Assembly: GCF_007828045.1 (NCBI RefSeq)
Contig: NZ_VITN01000017.1
Location: forward strand, 88,774 to 152,773
Source: Nitrospirillum amazonense
Lineage (GTDB): Bacteria > Pseudomonadota > Alphaproteobacteria > Azospirillales > Azospirillaceae
Reading direction: 5' to 3'
Length of the DNA stretch: 64,000 nucleotides
The number at the start of each line of letters is the position of its first letter. Within the stretch, counting starts at the first letter, position 1. Of this stretch, positions 37,721 through 45,228 are shown piece by piece. The notes beneath the pieces were generated by a model. The model was given only the letters and a program-made list of their open reading frames with translations, searched no databases and was not told the DNA's origin. The translations under genes were made by a program, and so were the position numbers.

Positions 37721-37846
37721 GCCTTCGGGCCTGATCGCACGGCGCTTGTTAGCCTGACCGCCTGGTCTCCAGATCCCGGAATGTGGCGGACACCATGCCG
37801 ACCACGGATATTAGCGAGTGCTCCTCGGAGAGACATGAGCCGCACC

Positions 37847-39010
37847 TCAGCGTGACGATGATGGACGGGGACGGCCGCAGCGGCGGCAAACGGCGGCGCT
37901 CGCGCGTCCTGGCGGGCGAGCGGCGGCGTCTTCGCAGGCAAGAGCGGCTTTACGGATCAGTCCGCCGATGGCAGACTGAAAAGAAGACGCATTGTCTCCA
38001 CAGTTCACTGACTCACAACAACAAGTTAGAGTCAGTATATTAGACTCTAAGTTAAGGGCGCGAATCCGCCCACGATTTCCAGACGTTAAGGCCGGACTGG
38101 GTTCCTGATGGCACGAGCCTCGGGTTCCCGATGGCACGATAGGTCGGGTTCCCGATAGCACGAGGCCGCCCACAGGTTTTCCACAGGCGGCCAGTGGCTC
38201 GAAAGCCAGCAGCGTGCGCCCGCCGATTTCCACTTCGAGCGACAGGACGTAGCCGGGCAGTGGTTGGCGCCGCACGATGTCGCGCAGTTCGAAGGCGAAG
38301 CGCTTGAACGGCGACAGGCTGCCGGATTTGAGGTGGAGGTGGCGCAGGTCGAAACGCCAGCCGCCGCGCTGACGGCCGCCGTGTTTGCGCACGAGGCGGT
38401 AGAGCCAGCGATCGAGGCCGCCGGTGAGATCGAAATAGGCCGGATCGATGGTGAGGATGAGCGCGTCATCGAGGACGGCCTTGTAGAACCAGTCGGGGAC
38501 GATCAGCTCGATGCCATCCGGTCGTCCTTGGCGATCCGTGCGCTCCTGCCACTCGTTTATCCACGAGAAGCGGTGACGGCGGCCTTCGGCGGGCTGGCGG
38601 ATCGACGTCGAGATGGTGGTCGATTGCAGCCGGTCGAGTGCGGCCTTGAGCCGCTGATAGTCGCGCATGGATGTGCCGCGCCCGACATAGGTGAGGATCT
38701 CATAGGGTGTCGCCGCCATCAGACGCGAGGTGCGCAGGCCCGCGTCGCGGGCCTCGACGATCTGGCTGGCGGCCCAGATCAGGATGTCGGCGTCCCAGAT
38801 CGTGGCCATGCCATGATCGGGAACGGCCTCTACCCGGATGGAGACGCCGCCCGCCGAAAAGTCGATCGGCGCTATGCGGTGTGATTTCGAGAGGGAGAAG
38901 AAGGGATAGGCCATGAGATCCTGCGCGTCTCGTGGCGCGAAGTCGCCGGGAAGCGCGCGAAACAGGTCGAGCTGCCCACGCTCCGAAGGGTCACGACGAC
39001 GCACCACCAT
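37847..39010 (-). CDS. repA: Replication initiator RepA (tail altered by insertion)
   Basis: 387 residues. The conserved part (1 to about 285, MVVRRRDPSERGQLDLF through LLAFEPLA) matches the plasmid/ICE 'replication initiator protein A' family, with a winged-helix core (TPYEILTYVGRGTSMRDYQRLK quoted only in part: ILTYVGRG). After residue 285 the frame runs through the iteron DNA (SGTRPIVPSGTRG) and then, beyond about 330, into a Cys- and Pro-rich tail that looks like read-through into foreign sequence. The native C-terminus is probably the remnant at 36244-36432. It starts 18 bases after the RdfS-like gene. Confidence 0.85.
   Translation of the reverse strand: MVVRRRDPSERGQLDLFRALPGDFAPRDAQDLMAYPFFSLSKSHRIAPIDFSAGGVSIRVEAVPDHGMATIWDADILIWAASQIVEARDAGLRTSRLMAATPYEILTYVGRGTSMRDYQRLKAALDRLQSTTISTSIRQPAEGRRHRFSWINEWQERTDRQGRPDGIELIVPDWFYKAVLDDALILTIDPAYFDLTGGLDRWLYRLVRKHGGRQRGGWRFDLRHLHLKSGSLSPFKRFAFELRDIVRRQPLPGYVLSLEVEIGGRTLLAFEPLAACGKPVGGLVLSGTRPIVPSGTRGSCHQEPSPALTSGNRGRIRALNLESNILTLTCCCESVNCGDNASSFQSAIGGLIRKAALACEDAAARPPGRASAAVCRRCGRPRPSSSR
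38099..38163 (-). repeat. Three iterons inside the 3' part of repA (probable oriV)
   Basis: GGGTTCCYGATRGCACGA occurs three times in direct order, at 38099-38116, 38122-38139 and 38146-38163, with periods of 23 and 24 bases (about two helical turns). Beside it are TTTTCCACAG (around 38177) and a dyad TTAGAGTC/GACTCTAA (38025-38049). Iterons within or beside repA are typical RepA-binding origins. Confidence 0.75.
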
Positions 39011-39028
39011 GAAAGGGACCAGCCACGA

Positions 39029-39310
39029 TCAGCGTGCGTATCGGCCGGCGATCTGGCCGGTCGGTAGCGTCTGGCGCTTTGCGGGAAGCACGGAGCCGCG
39101 CGGATCGGACGTCGAGGTCACGGCGCCGCGCTCGGCCCAGGTCTCCAGATCGTCGACCGAATAGACGACGCGCCCGCCGAGTTTGTGATAGGCCGGACCA
39201 GTGCCGTAGGTGCGATGCTTTTCCAGGGTGCGCGCGGACAGGCTGAGAAATTCAGCGGCTTCCTTGGTCCGCAGGTAGCGTGGCGGGAGCGCGGCGGTAT
39301 CGGGTCGCAT
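39029..39310 (-). CDS. RdfS-like excisionase / HTH protein
   Basis: 93 residues with a MerR/AlpA-type helix-turn-helix: YLRTKEAAEFLSLS, TLEKHRTYG, YHKLGGRVVYSVDDLETW. A GGAGG (complement of 39319-39323) lies 8 bases before the ATG. It is the first gene of the series repA-parA-traF-rlxS-traG-trb. In ICEMlSymR7A a protein of this type, RdfS, is the recombination directionality factor and heads the transfer gene series. Function here is inferred from fold and synteny. Confidence 0.82.
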   Translation of the reverse strand: MRPDTAALPPRYLRTKEAAEFLSLSARTLEKHRTYGTGPAYHKLGGRVVYSVDDLETWAERGAVTSTSDPRGSVLPAKRQTLPTGQIAGRYAR

Positions 39311-39446
39311 TGGGCGGGCCTCCGTGGGGTTGCTGGGGGCCGCTGGCGATCAGCGGCTGACAGCGACAACGGTGGCGGAGAACCTCCGGCGGGATGGATG
39401 GGGGACTTGGGATGGCTAAATTCCCCACCCCTGTCGGTGGCGCCGG

Positions 39447-40209
39447 CTAGGTGCGCCGACGATGCCGAAGCAGGTGCAGATAGCCGCCATCGATGAGGGC
39501 CAATCCGGCTTCGGCGAAGGCGATCACGGCATCCCGCAGCGGCGAGGTCTTCCAAGGATCGGTATCGATGCGCGCCGCGCCATAGATTGCGATCGCGATG
39601 TCGCGATAGGTCGCGCCGTTCATGCGGCCGTCAGCAGCACGAAGTTTGAGGCGAAAGCGACGGCGCTGCTCGGCGGTCATGCGCGTGTCGCGCAATGGCG
39701 GACGCTGGAGCCAGGCGCGCGCGAGGCGTGTCAGCGCATCAATGCGATCGAGGATGTCGTCATCGATGGGGACGACCGCCGCAAGCTGGTCGTGTGCGGA
39801 TATGCCGGGTAGGAAGAGTAGCTGGAGGTCGTGCTCGGGAAGACCGGCATAGGCTCCTTCAGGGCCATCACGGCCCGCAGCGAACCTGTCGGCGAGGCTG
39901 TTTGAGCTGGACGGCAGAAAGTTCGGCCGTGCTGTCAGAAAGAGGACGGCGGGATCGCTCTGCGGCGACCACACCACCTGTTGCTGTAGGGCAGAACGAC
40001 CTGGTCTTGCAGGGAAATCGCAACCCCCAGCGCTGCTGCCTGTCGTCAGGTAGCGGCTGAGTCTCGGTGCCAGCATCGACCAGTCTGGCGTAATCGTCCT
40101 GATAAGGGCGGTATCTGCGAAGGCACTCCCAGGCGAGACCTTCGATCGGCAGTGTATCGAAGAAATCGTAGCTGCGGTCGTCTCGCCAGTTCGATGTATC
40201 GGGCCTCAT
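39447..40209 (-). CDS. FseA-like DUF6499/DUF2285 protein needing a +1 frameshift
   Basis: Two overlapping frames encode one protein. Frame 1 (40209-39868, 113 residues if unshifted) gives the conserved N-terminus MRPDTSNWRDD through RWGLRF. Frame 2 (open to 39447) gives the DUF2285 C-terminus (VVWSPQSDPAVLFL to AGLALIDGGYLHLLR). A +1 step at CCC-T (40014-40011) joins them to 253 residues. In ICEMlSymR7A the excision activator FseA is made by programmed +1 frameshifting between two such ORFs (msi172 and msi171). The alternative is a pseudogene or sequencing error, but direction and place match FseA. Confidence 0.75.
40009..40017 (-). promoter_or_regulatory. Candidate +1 ribosomal frameshift site
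   Basis: In mRNA sense the frame-1 codons read CGA TTT CCC TGC AAG. If tRNA-Pro on CCC slips forward one base to CCT, the next codon is GCA and translation continues as ARPGRSALQQ in the DUF2285 frame. Proline codons CCC-U are a known type of +1 slippery site. The shift needed is +1, not -1. Confidence 0.6.
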
Positions 40210-40337
40210 CGCATCAACTCTCCCGCGTGCTGCGCGTAAGTCGAGCGTGTGATTTTTCGTGGCGCGACGAGGGTGTTGGAAGCCCGGAGGAGGGCATTGC
40301 GTGATGTCGAAAGGGCATCACGCAGGTTCGCAGCCTC

Positions 40338-40598
40338 TCAGCGGTGAGCCGGTCGCAGGAGATGCCGATAGCCGGTGTGTGTCATCCAGCGGGCGCGTTC
40401 GAGATGGCTGTCATGGATGCGTCGGCAGCGTTCGGGTTCACGGGCGGGATCGAGGTCGAACAACACCCGCACGGCTTCCTCCCAATGCGCGCCGTCAGCG
40501 GCCGCATCCAGCAAGCGCATGTATAGTTTGGCGTGCGACTTGTCGTAATCGGTGAGATCTTGCCCCGATGGCGCGAGGTCCTGGAATGGTGCGGTCAT
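40338..40598 (-). CDS. Small DUF2285 protein (QseM-like antiactivator)
   Basis: 86 residues from MTAPFQDLAP; an upstream ATG at about 40640 in the same frame is possible. It is a single DUF2285 helical domain (DLTDYDKSHAKLYMRLLDA, then WMTHTGYRHLLR). In ICEMlSymR7A the small DUF2285 protein QseM binds and blocks both TraR and FseA. Here it lies 128 bases upstream of the FseA-like gene on the same strand and next to an XRE gene, as expected for a QseM counterpart. No TraR/TraI pair is present in the window, so only the FseA target is visible. Confidence 0.7.
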   Translation of the reverse strand: MTAPFQDLAPSGQDLTDYDKSHAKLYMRLLDAAADGAHWEEAVRVLFDLDPAREPERCRRIHDSHLERARWMTHTGYRHLLRPAHR

Positions 40599-40694
40599 GG
40601 TGCAGACTCGGCGAATATGCGGTGCCTGTCTATTATCCATGTTTGATCCGAAATGGAGGCAGTGCGAATGATGAGGAACCTGGCTGCCCACAGG

Positions 40695-40961
40695 TCAGCG
40701 TAAGCCTGTAGATCGGTTCGGCTTGTTTCCGCGATCATCGACCAGCAGCACTCCTTGCCCTCGGTCGGTCGACAGGAAGACGATGCCGGCAGCTTCCAGG
40801 GCCCTGCGTGCCTGATCGCGCGTCGTCTCGTACACATCGAGCCCGCTTTCGGATTCGAGGCGCTTGAGCGCGGTCAGCGATAGGCGGGCCTTGTCAGCGA
40901 GCGTCTCCTGTGTCCAACCCAGCAACGCGCGTGCGGCCCGTGATTGTCGGGCGGTGATCAT
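40695..40961 (-). CDS. XRE-family regulator (QseC-like)
   Basis: 88 residues with a helix-turn-helix (QSRAARALLGWTQETLADKA, RLSLTALKRLES) and a short C-terminal strand region (GIVFLSTDRGQGVLLVDD). Such mini-XRE proteins sit beside the DUF2285 antiactivator gene in rhizobial ICEs (QseC), where they set a bistable switch on the antiactivator. The same role is inferred here. A candidate operator lies 42 bases upstream. Confidence 0.72.
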   Translation of the reverse strand: MITARQSRAARALLGWTQETLADKARLSLTALKRLESESGLDVYETTRDQARRALEAAGIVFLSTDRGQGVLLVDDRGNKPNRSTGLR

Positions 40962-41002
40962 GCATGATCACCTCCCATCGCAACCGGCGCGCGCTCCAGA
41001 AC

Positions 41003-41021
41003 TACGGCTATTTTAGTCGTA
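41003..41021. promoter_or_regulatory. Inverted repeat upstream of the XRE gene; rest of 40962-41268 empty
   Basis: TACGGCTATTTTAGTCGTA is a dyad with 8-base arms, one mismatch and a TTT centre, placed 42-60 bases before the XRE start. It could be the autoregulatory operator of the XRE protein. The remaining 300 bases up to the DUF736 gene hold only short overlapping plus-strand frames without family features, plus the hairpin listed next. Confidence 0.45.
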
Positions 41022-41231
41022 TTGGCCCGTTTCTGCCAGCTCAAAGAGGTTGCCGAAGGGCCGTGTCATGCTGGCGCCGATTTGCTGATTCGGGCAATCG
41101 AGGCGTTGTTGTCAGTGAAGCGAAGGTTCTGCGGGCTGGCTTTTGCCGTAATGCTGGAAGAGTGCGCCTTCGGTGTGACCCGACTATTTGGGGCACGCAT
41201 CTGCGATCGGGTGCGATTTGAGCAGGAAGGC

Positions 41232-41255
41232 GGCCCCGACCTTTCGGCCGGGGCC
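41232..41255 (-). terminator. Hairpin after DUF736
   Basis: GGCCCCG (41232-41238) pairs with CGGGGCC (41249-41255) 14 bases beyond the stop of the minus-strand DUF736 gene. No strong T-run follows on that strand, so it is only terminator-like. Confidence 0.4.
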
Positions 41256-41268
41256 TCGTGACGCCGCC

Positions 41269-41595
41269 TCAGTCTGCGCGGCGGCCGTTGGGGCGGGACC
41301 AGATCAGCGAGTAACCTTCGCCGTCTTCGTCATCGAAGAGGTTCGCGTAGATCGGAGCGTTGAAGCTCGGATCGTCGAGCTTGAGGCCCAGATAGTCGCG
41401 GCCCTCGTTGGAGCGCTTGGACCAGGCGGCGCCGATCTCGGCGCGGCCGACCAGGACCCGGTGGCTGGGAGCGTTCTCGCCGCTGGCGCGCAGGTCGGGG
41501 ACGATGCGCACGCCCTTGGCCTGGACGCTGAGGGTAACGATTTCGCCGCCGAATTCGTTCGAGCCGGTCTTCTTGAAGGTGCCGATGGTCGCCAT
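41269..41595 (-). CDS. DUF736 protein, second copy
   Basis: 108 residues from MATIGTFKKTGSNEFGG (ATG 41595). Family blocks GAAWSKRSNEGRDYLGLKLDDP and PIYANLFDDEDGEGYSLIW (parts quoted) identify DUF736. About half of its residues match the copy at 33870-34217 by eye, so this is an old paralogue. It is preceded by a leader segment that is partly repeated upstream of the DUF2493 gene. Confidence 0.88.
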   Translation of the reverse strand: MATIGTFKKTGSNEFGGEIVTLSVQAKGVRIVPDLRASGENAPSHRVLVGRAEIGAAWSKRSNEGRDYLGLKLDDPSFNAPIYANLFDDEDGEGYSLIWSRPNGRRAD

Positions 41596-42167
41596 TGTAA
41601 GTCTCCGTTTTCCGTTTCGAGCCCGCACCATTGCGGCCTCGATGGCGATCGACCGGACGGAGGCGAGCGACGACACATCGCTTGCGACCGCAGCAAAGCG
41701 GAGGATGGCGCAGGCGCGACTTTGTTGTTTCGCGAGGAATGACGGCGCAGCCGGCAGGGGAAGAAAGTCGGGGCCAGCCGTTGTGGCTTAGGCGCTCGAG
41801 GCGAAGCCGTCCGTCGGCCAGATCAGGCCATTGAAGAGGCCGTTCTGGTGCGGGTGCTGGACGGATCGACGGCGGAGACGGCGGCGACCTTCGCATTGGC
41901 CCGGGAAGTCCGACCGGCGATCACAGGCGTAGATCTCCCTCGAACAGGCCTGCGCTGCGCATTTCGCCATTCCGCCAGCTCTGACGAAACGCCTCGACGC
42001 TGAGGGGCTGCCGGCCACGATGTCGTTGCCGCCCCGACGCGCTCCATCGTTCCGTGACAGGTGGGCGCAGCCGATGCTTCGCGATGCCGCTTCCCCATCG
42101 GGCGACCAGATGGCGTGGAGGGCAAAGGTATATGCCGCTGGATCCCGCCGCAATGGGCGCTGCGGGT
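41596..42167. other. 572 bases without a convincing gene; contains a repeated leader
   Basis: Only overlapping GC-rich frames without family features are present on both strands. Positions 41630-41740 carry a leader-like segment, with AGCGGAGGATGGCG at 41697-41710 and TTTGTTGTTTCGCGAGGAA at 41721-41739, that recurs near 44910-45025. The part 41800-42160 could be a decayed gene; I recognise nothing in it. Confidence 0.5.
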
Positions 42168-42608
42168 TTAGGCGTGGGACACATGCCCGGCAGATGGGTC
42201 GGAGGCCGCCATTCCAGTGATGCGCACGAAGGCGACGATGCCGACCGCGATCGCTCCGATGACGGAGAACACGGTCTGCCATGTCTCCGATGGCATGGTG
42301 TGTTTCATGATGCCATGGGTGGCATGGAATCCGGCGACGACAGCCGGGGCGACGAAGGCTGCGGCGATGAGCAGGCGTGCCCAGGTCGGACGGACGGTGG
42401 CGAGCAGGAATTGGCCGATGCCGAAGGTCAGGCCAGCGGCGACAAAGCCGACGACAATCGCGCCGAGCCAGCCCGCGCCGGTGCCATAGGCCCATGTGCC
42501 GGCAGTCACGCCGGCGAAGAACGGAAGAGCGAACACCGCAAGTGTGAAAAGGAGCCAGCAGAGGAAGCCGATGGCGGCGATGCTGAGTAGAAAGCCGATG
42601 AAGATCAT
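42168..42608 (-). CDS. Small membrane protein, four or five helices
   Basis: 146 residues from MIFIGFLLS (ATG 42608). Hydrophobic segments lie at about 1-30, 33-55, 58-75, 85-105 and 115-133, so it is an inner-membrane protein. Family unknown to me, although proteins of this kind are frequent in the cargo part of sphingomonad ICEs. The tail has GHVSHA. No enzymatic motif. Confidence 0.7.
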   Translation of the reverse strand: MIFIGFLLSIAAIGFLCWLLFTLAVFALPFFAGVTAGTWAYGTGAGWLGAIVVGFVAAGLTFGIGQFLLATVRPTWARLLIAAAFVAPAVVAGFHATHGIMKHTMPSETWQTVFSVIGAIAVGIVAFVRITGMAASDPSAGHVSHA

Positions 42609-42742
42609 GGTGGTGTCTTTCGTCAAATGTCAGACGGACGCGCCTCCACCACCACCACGGCGCACATGCGAGATTAGCAGAATTCCAGCCGCGGGGGGAG
42701 CAGAAGCGTGAAGCGTCCGCCGACTGCGCGACCCGGTTCGCC

Positions 42743-42910
42743 TCATGAGGTGAAGGGGTCGATTTCGCCGACGATGGCGTTTTCATCGCCATCATATTCC
42801 GACGCCGGGGTGACGGAGAGCGTGCCGTCTCCGGCGCGATAGATGACGATGGCCGCCATCAGGGTGGTAGCGAGGCTGAAGGCGAAGGCGTGAGCGGTTT
42901 GGAAGGACAT
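42743..42910 (-). CDS. Small single-helix membrane protein
   Basis: 55 residues from MSFQTAHAFAFSLATTLMAA (part): one N-terminal membrane helix and an acidic tail (EYDGDENAIVGEIDPF). A longer start at 42988 is possible. Small membrane peptides of this pattern are conserved in related elements, but function is unknown. It lies 134 bases upstream of the membrane protein gene on the same strand. Confidence 0.5.
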   Translation of the reverse strand: MSFQTAHAFAFSLATTLMAAIVIYRAGDGTLSVTPASEYDGDENAIVGEIDPFTS

Positions 42911-43191
42911 CGACCTGGCTCCTGTTTGAGCGGAGGTCCATCCCCCGCTGACAGGCGCCCGAAGAGTTCGGCCGGTGGCCGCAATCACCGTGCAGGCGAA
43001 GCCGGAGCGGCGGCACGCTATGCGTAGTCCGACCCTTTACGGGTTGATGGCGTCAGGCCATCGGCTGAACCCAAGGATCAGCGTCTTGAAGCGGGGGTGG
43101 TCGTCCGATCAGGAGACCGGGTTGTCTGCATGCCGCGAGGACTGTTGCTGCCGGCTCGGCTGACCTCACCTGCGCTGCCGGTGGCCGGATG

Positions 43192-43614
43192 TCAGCGCCC
43201 GGCCTTCCAGGGATCGATGACCGTGACATTCGCGGCCTCGAATGCGCTGTTATCGCGCGTGGCGACGGCAAAACCCTTGGCGGCTGCGATCGCCGCGATG
43301 TAGCCGTCGGGAGTAGGGAAGCCTTTCCCGGCCGCTCGGGCTTTGACGGCGAGATCCGCATAGCGGCGCGCAGCATCGACATCGAACGGGAGGATGCGGT
43401 CTGCGAACAGTTCCATCACCCCATCCAGGGCTTCGGTGAGACGCTCCTTGCGCTTGCCATCGGGGAGCGCGCCGATGCCGAACATCAGCTCGGCGATGGT
43501 GACGCTGGAGAGAAAGAGCGTTTCCGCTGCCTGCTCGTCGAGCCATGCGCGCACGGCCTCGTCGGGAGCGGGCTTCATCGCCTCCGATACGACATTGGTG
43601 TCGAGGAGGATCAT
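43192..43614 (-). CDS. PIN-domain toxin (VapC/FitB type)
   Basis: 140 residues. PIN acidic residues are visible: Asp in MILLDTNVVSE, Glu in VTIAELMFGI near 42, and Asp in TPDGYIAAIAAA near 104 with VATRDNSAFE near 119. VapC/FitB toxins are Mg-dependent RNases that cut tRNA or rRNA. The start overlaps the antitoxin stop by 4 bases. Likely role: stabilising the element by addiction. Confidence 0.92.
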   Translation of the reverse strand: MILLDTNVVSEAMKPAPDEAVRAWLDEQAAETLFLSSVTIAELMFGIGALPDGKRKERLTEALDGVMELFADRILPFDVDAARRYADLAVKARAAGKGFPTPDGYIAAIAAAKGFAVATRDNSAFEAANVTVIDPWKAGR

Positions 43615-43865
43615 TCGAAGCTCATCGGTTTGGCGGGCGTCTTGTCACGAGCTTGGTCGAGGGCCTCGACATCCTCATTGGTCAAGCCGAGGCGGCGGCT
43701 GCGTTCCGCGAGCGCCGTGCCGAGCCGGAGGCGCGTATCGGGGCGGACAGCCATTTCGAGGATGTCGCGCATTTCCGCTTCGGCGCTGCGGCCGTGCTGC
43801 GACGCCCGCACCTTGAGGGCGCGGTGCGTCGCGTCGGACAAATTCCTGATCGTAACTGCGGGCAT
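43611..43865 (-). CDS. FitA-like ribbon-helix-helix antitoxin
   Basis: 84 residues beginning PAVTIRNLSDATHRALKVRA, the FitA-type ribbon-helix-helix N-terminus; the C-terminal half should wrap the toxin. Directly upstream of the PIN gene with a 4-base overlap. Such antitoxins repress their own promoter as a complex with the toxin. The gap just upstream (43866-43952) is AT-rich and contains TATCAGAATTGCCATCAA-like promoter DNA. Confidence 0.9.
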   Translation of the reverse strand: MPAVTIRNLSDATHRALKVRASQHGRSAEAEMRDILEMAVRPDTRLRLGTALAERSRRLGLTNEDVEALDQARDKTPAKPMSFE

Positions 43866-43952
43866 GATAGCGCCTCCTGCAAGTTTGATAGCGGTGATAG
43901 CATAATATCAGAATTGCCATCAATTTTTCAAGGTAGCCGGTCCCGGCGGCGC

Positions 43953-44879
43953 TTACGCGCCGCCCGAGCCGAACCGATAGACCGGGATGCCCATCTTGCG
44001 GGCCTTGTCGGCCAGGTTGTCCTGAATGCCCGTGCCGGGGAAGATCACGACCCCGATCGGCACGATGCCGAGCATCAGGTCATTGCGTTTGAACGGTGCG
44101 GCCTTGGCGTGCTTCGTCCAGTCCGGCTTGAAGGCGACTTGCGGCACCTTGCGGCTGTCGGCCCAGCGGGAAGCGATCTTTTCGGCGCCTTTCGGAGAGC
44201 CGCCATGCAGCAGCACCATGTCGGGGTGCTTGGTATGGATCTGATCGAGCTTGGCCCAGATCTGCTTGTGGTCAGCGGTGTCGCCGCCCGAGAAGGCGAT
44301 CTTCGGGCCGGCGGGTACGAGTACCTCGGTATCCGCGCGCCTCCTGGCGGCGAGGAAATCCCGGCTGTCGATCAGCGACGCGGTGAGGTTGCGATGGTTG
44401 ACCCGTGATCCGGTGCGTTGCGACCAGGGTGAGCCGGTGGCGACGAGGTAGCGTCCAGCGGCGGCTTCGCGGAAGGTTTCCATGCCGTCGCGGCGGTCGA
44501 TCAGGTTCATGCCGATGTCGATGAGGCGCTCGAGCTGGAGGGACTTCACCTCGGAGCCATCCTGTTCGCGCTGAAGCTGCCTTTGCGCCTGCTCGTTGTC
44601 GTCGAGCTTCTGTTCGATGCGGTCCACGGCGCGGTGGAACATATTGACGGTCGACCAGAGGAGATCGGGGAGATCGAAGTCGAGGCTGGTGTCGGTGATC
44701 GTGGAGACCAGGGCGTCGAAGATGTCGGCGACGGCGCCTTCGATGATGCGGTCTTCCGGTGGCGGGCGCTGGTCCAACTCGTCTTCGGAGGGGCGATAGC
44801 CGTGGAGCTGCAAGTCCTGGATCAGATGGTCGGTCGGGGATGACTCGTGGTGTGGTTCGTAGTCGTCGTGCTCGCTCAT
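43953..44879 (-). CDS. DUF2493 / SLOG-domain protein
   Basis: 308 residues from MSEHDDYEPHHES (ATG 44879). The C-terminal half is a DUF2493 (YspA, SLOG superfamily) domain: IAFSGGDTADHKQIWAKLDQ near 198, LLHGGSPKGAEKIASRWA near 226, GIVPIGVVIFPGTG near 270. SLOG domains bind nucleotides or nucleotide-derived signals. The N-terminal half is helical and acidic with a coiled-coil stretch (EQKLDDNEQAQRQLQREQ). It is a common ICE maintenance gene of unknown role. Confidence 0.85.
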   Translation of the reverse strand: MSEHDDYEPHHESSPTDHLIQDLQLHGYRPSEDELDQRPPPEDRIIEGAVADIFDALVSTITDTSLDFDLPDLLWSTVNMFHRAVDRIEQKLDDNEQAQRQLQREQDGSEVKSLQLERLIDIGMNLIDRRDGMETFREAAAGRYLVATGSPWSQRTGSRVNHRNLTASLIDSRDFLAARRRADTEVLVPAGPKIAFSGGDTADHKQIWAKLDQIHTKHPDMVLLHGGSPKGAEKIASRWADSRKVPQVAFKPDWTKHAKAAPFKRNDLMLGIVPIGVVIFPGTGIQDNLADKARKMGIPVYRFGSGGA

Positions 44880-45228
44880 GGGATGCTCCGTCGGCAAGGA
44901 CCGCGACCGTCGCGGCCTTCATGGCGACGAAGCCGTCGGGCGGGACGGACCTGCACCCGGAGCGAAGCGTAGGGCCGAAGCGCCAGCGGAGGATGGCGAA
45001 GGCCGGCGATTTTGTTTCGCGATGGAAAGGCGCGGGTTCGGGGTCCCCGCGCGGCCTGCCGCGTGGGGTGGACATGCGCCGCCGGAAAATCGTCGGCCGC
45101 AGCCATTGCCTTGTCCGGCCCGGCTGATGGCCGATCGCCCTCTCGAAGGCCGAGGCGCGGTCCTTTTGCCGTCACTGGCGCATCGTTGCGGGCATGGGGG
45201 CTGAGCGCCGCTCCCCAATCCTTTCCGG
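44880..45228. other. 349-base gap with a repeated leader segment
   Basis: No gene is convincing here. AGCGGAGGATGGCG (44985-44998) and TTTTGTTTCGCGA (45010-45022), together with GCGGCCTTCATGGCGA (about 44913-44928), match in order and spacing the segment upstream of the DUF736 gene (41630-41740). It is therefore a repeated 5' leader, placed 40-145 bases before both start codons. Confidence 0.5.

Noticed and set aside
36244..37941. 565-residue minus-strand frame across the IS110
   Set aside because: Antisense to the transposase; only its last 62 residues (next to parA) look like native coding sequence.
40964..41261. Two short plus-strand frames (85 and 79 residues)
   Set aside because: No start context or family features; the gap fits better as a regulatory region.
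42054..42590. 178-residue plus-strand frame
   Set aside because: Antisense to the membrane protein; composition is that of a shadow frame.
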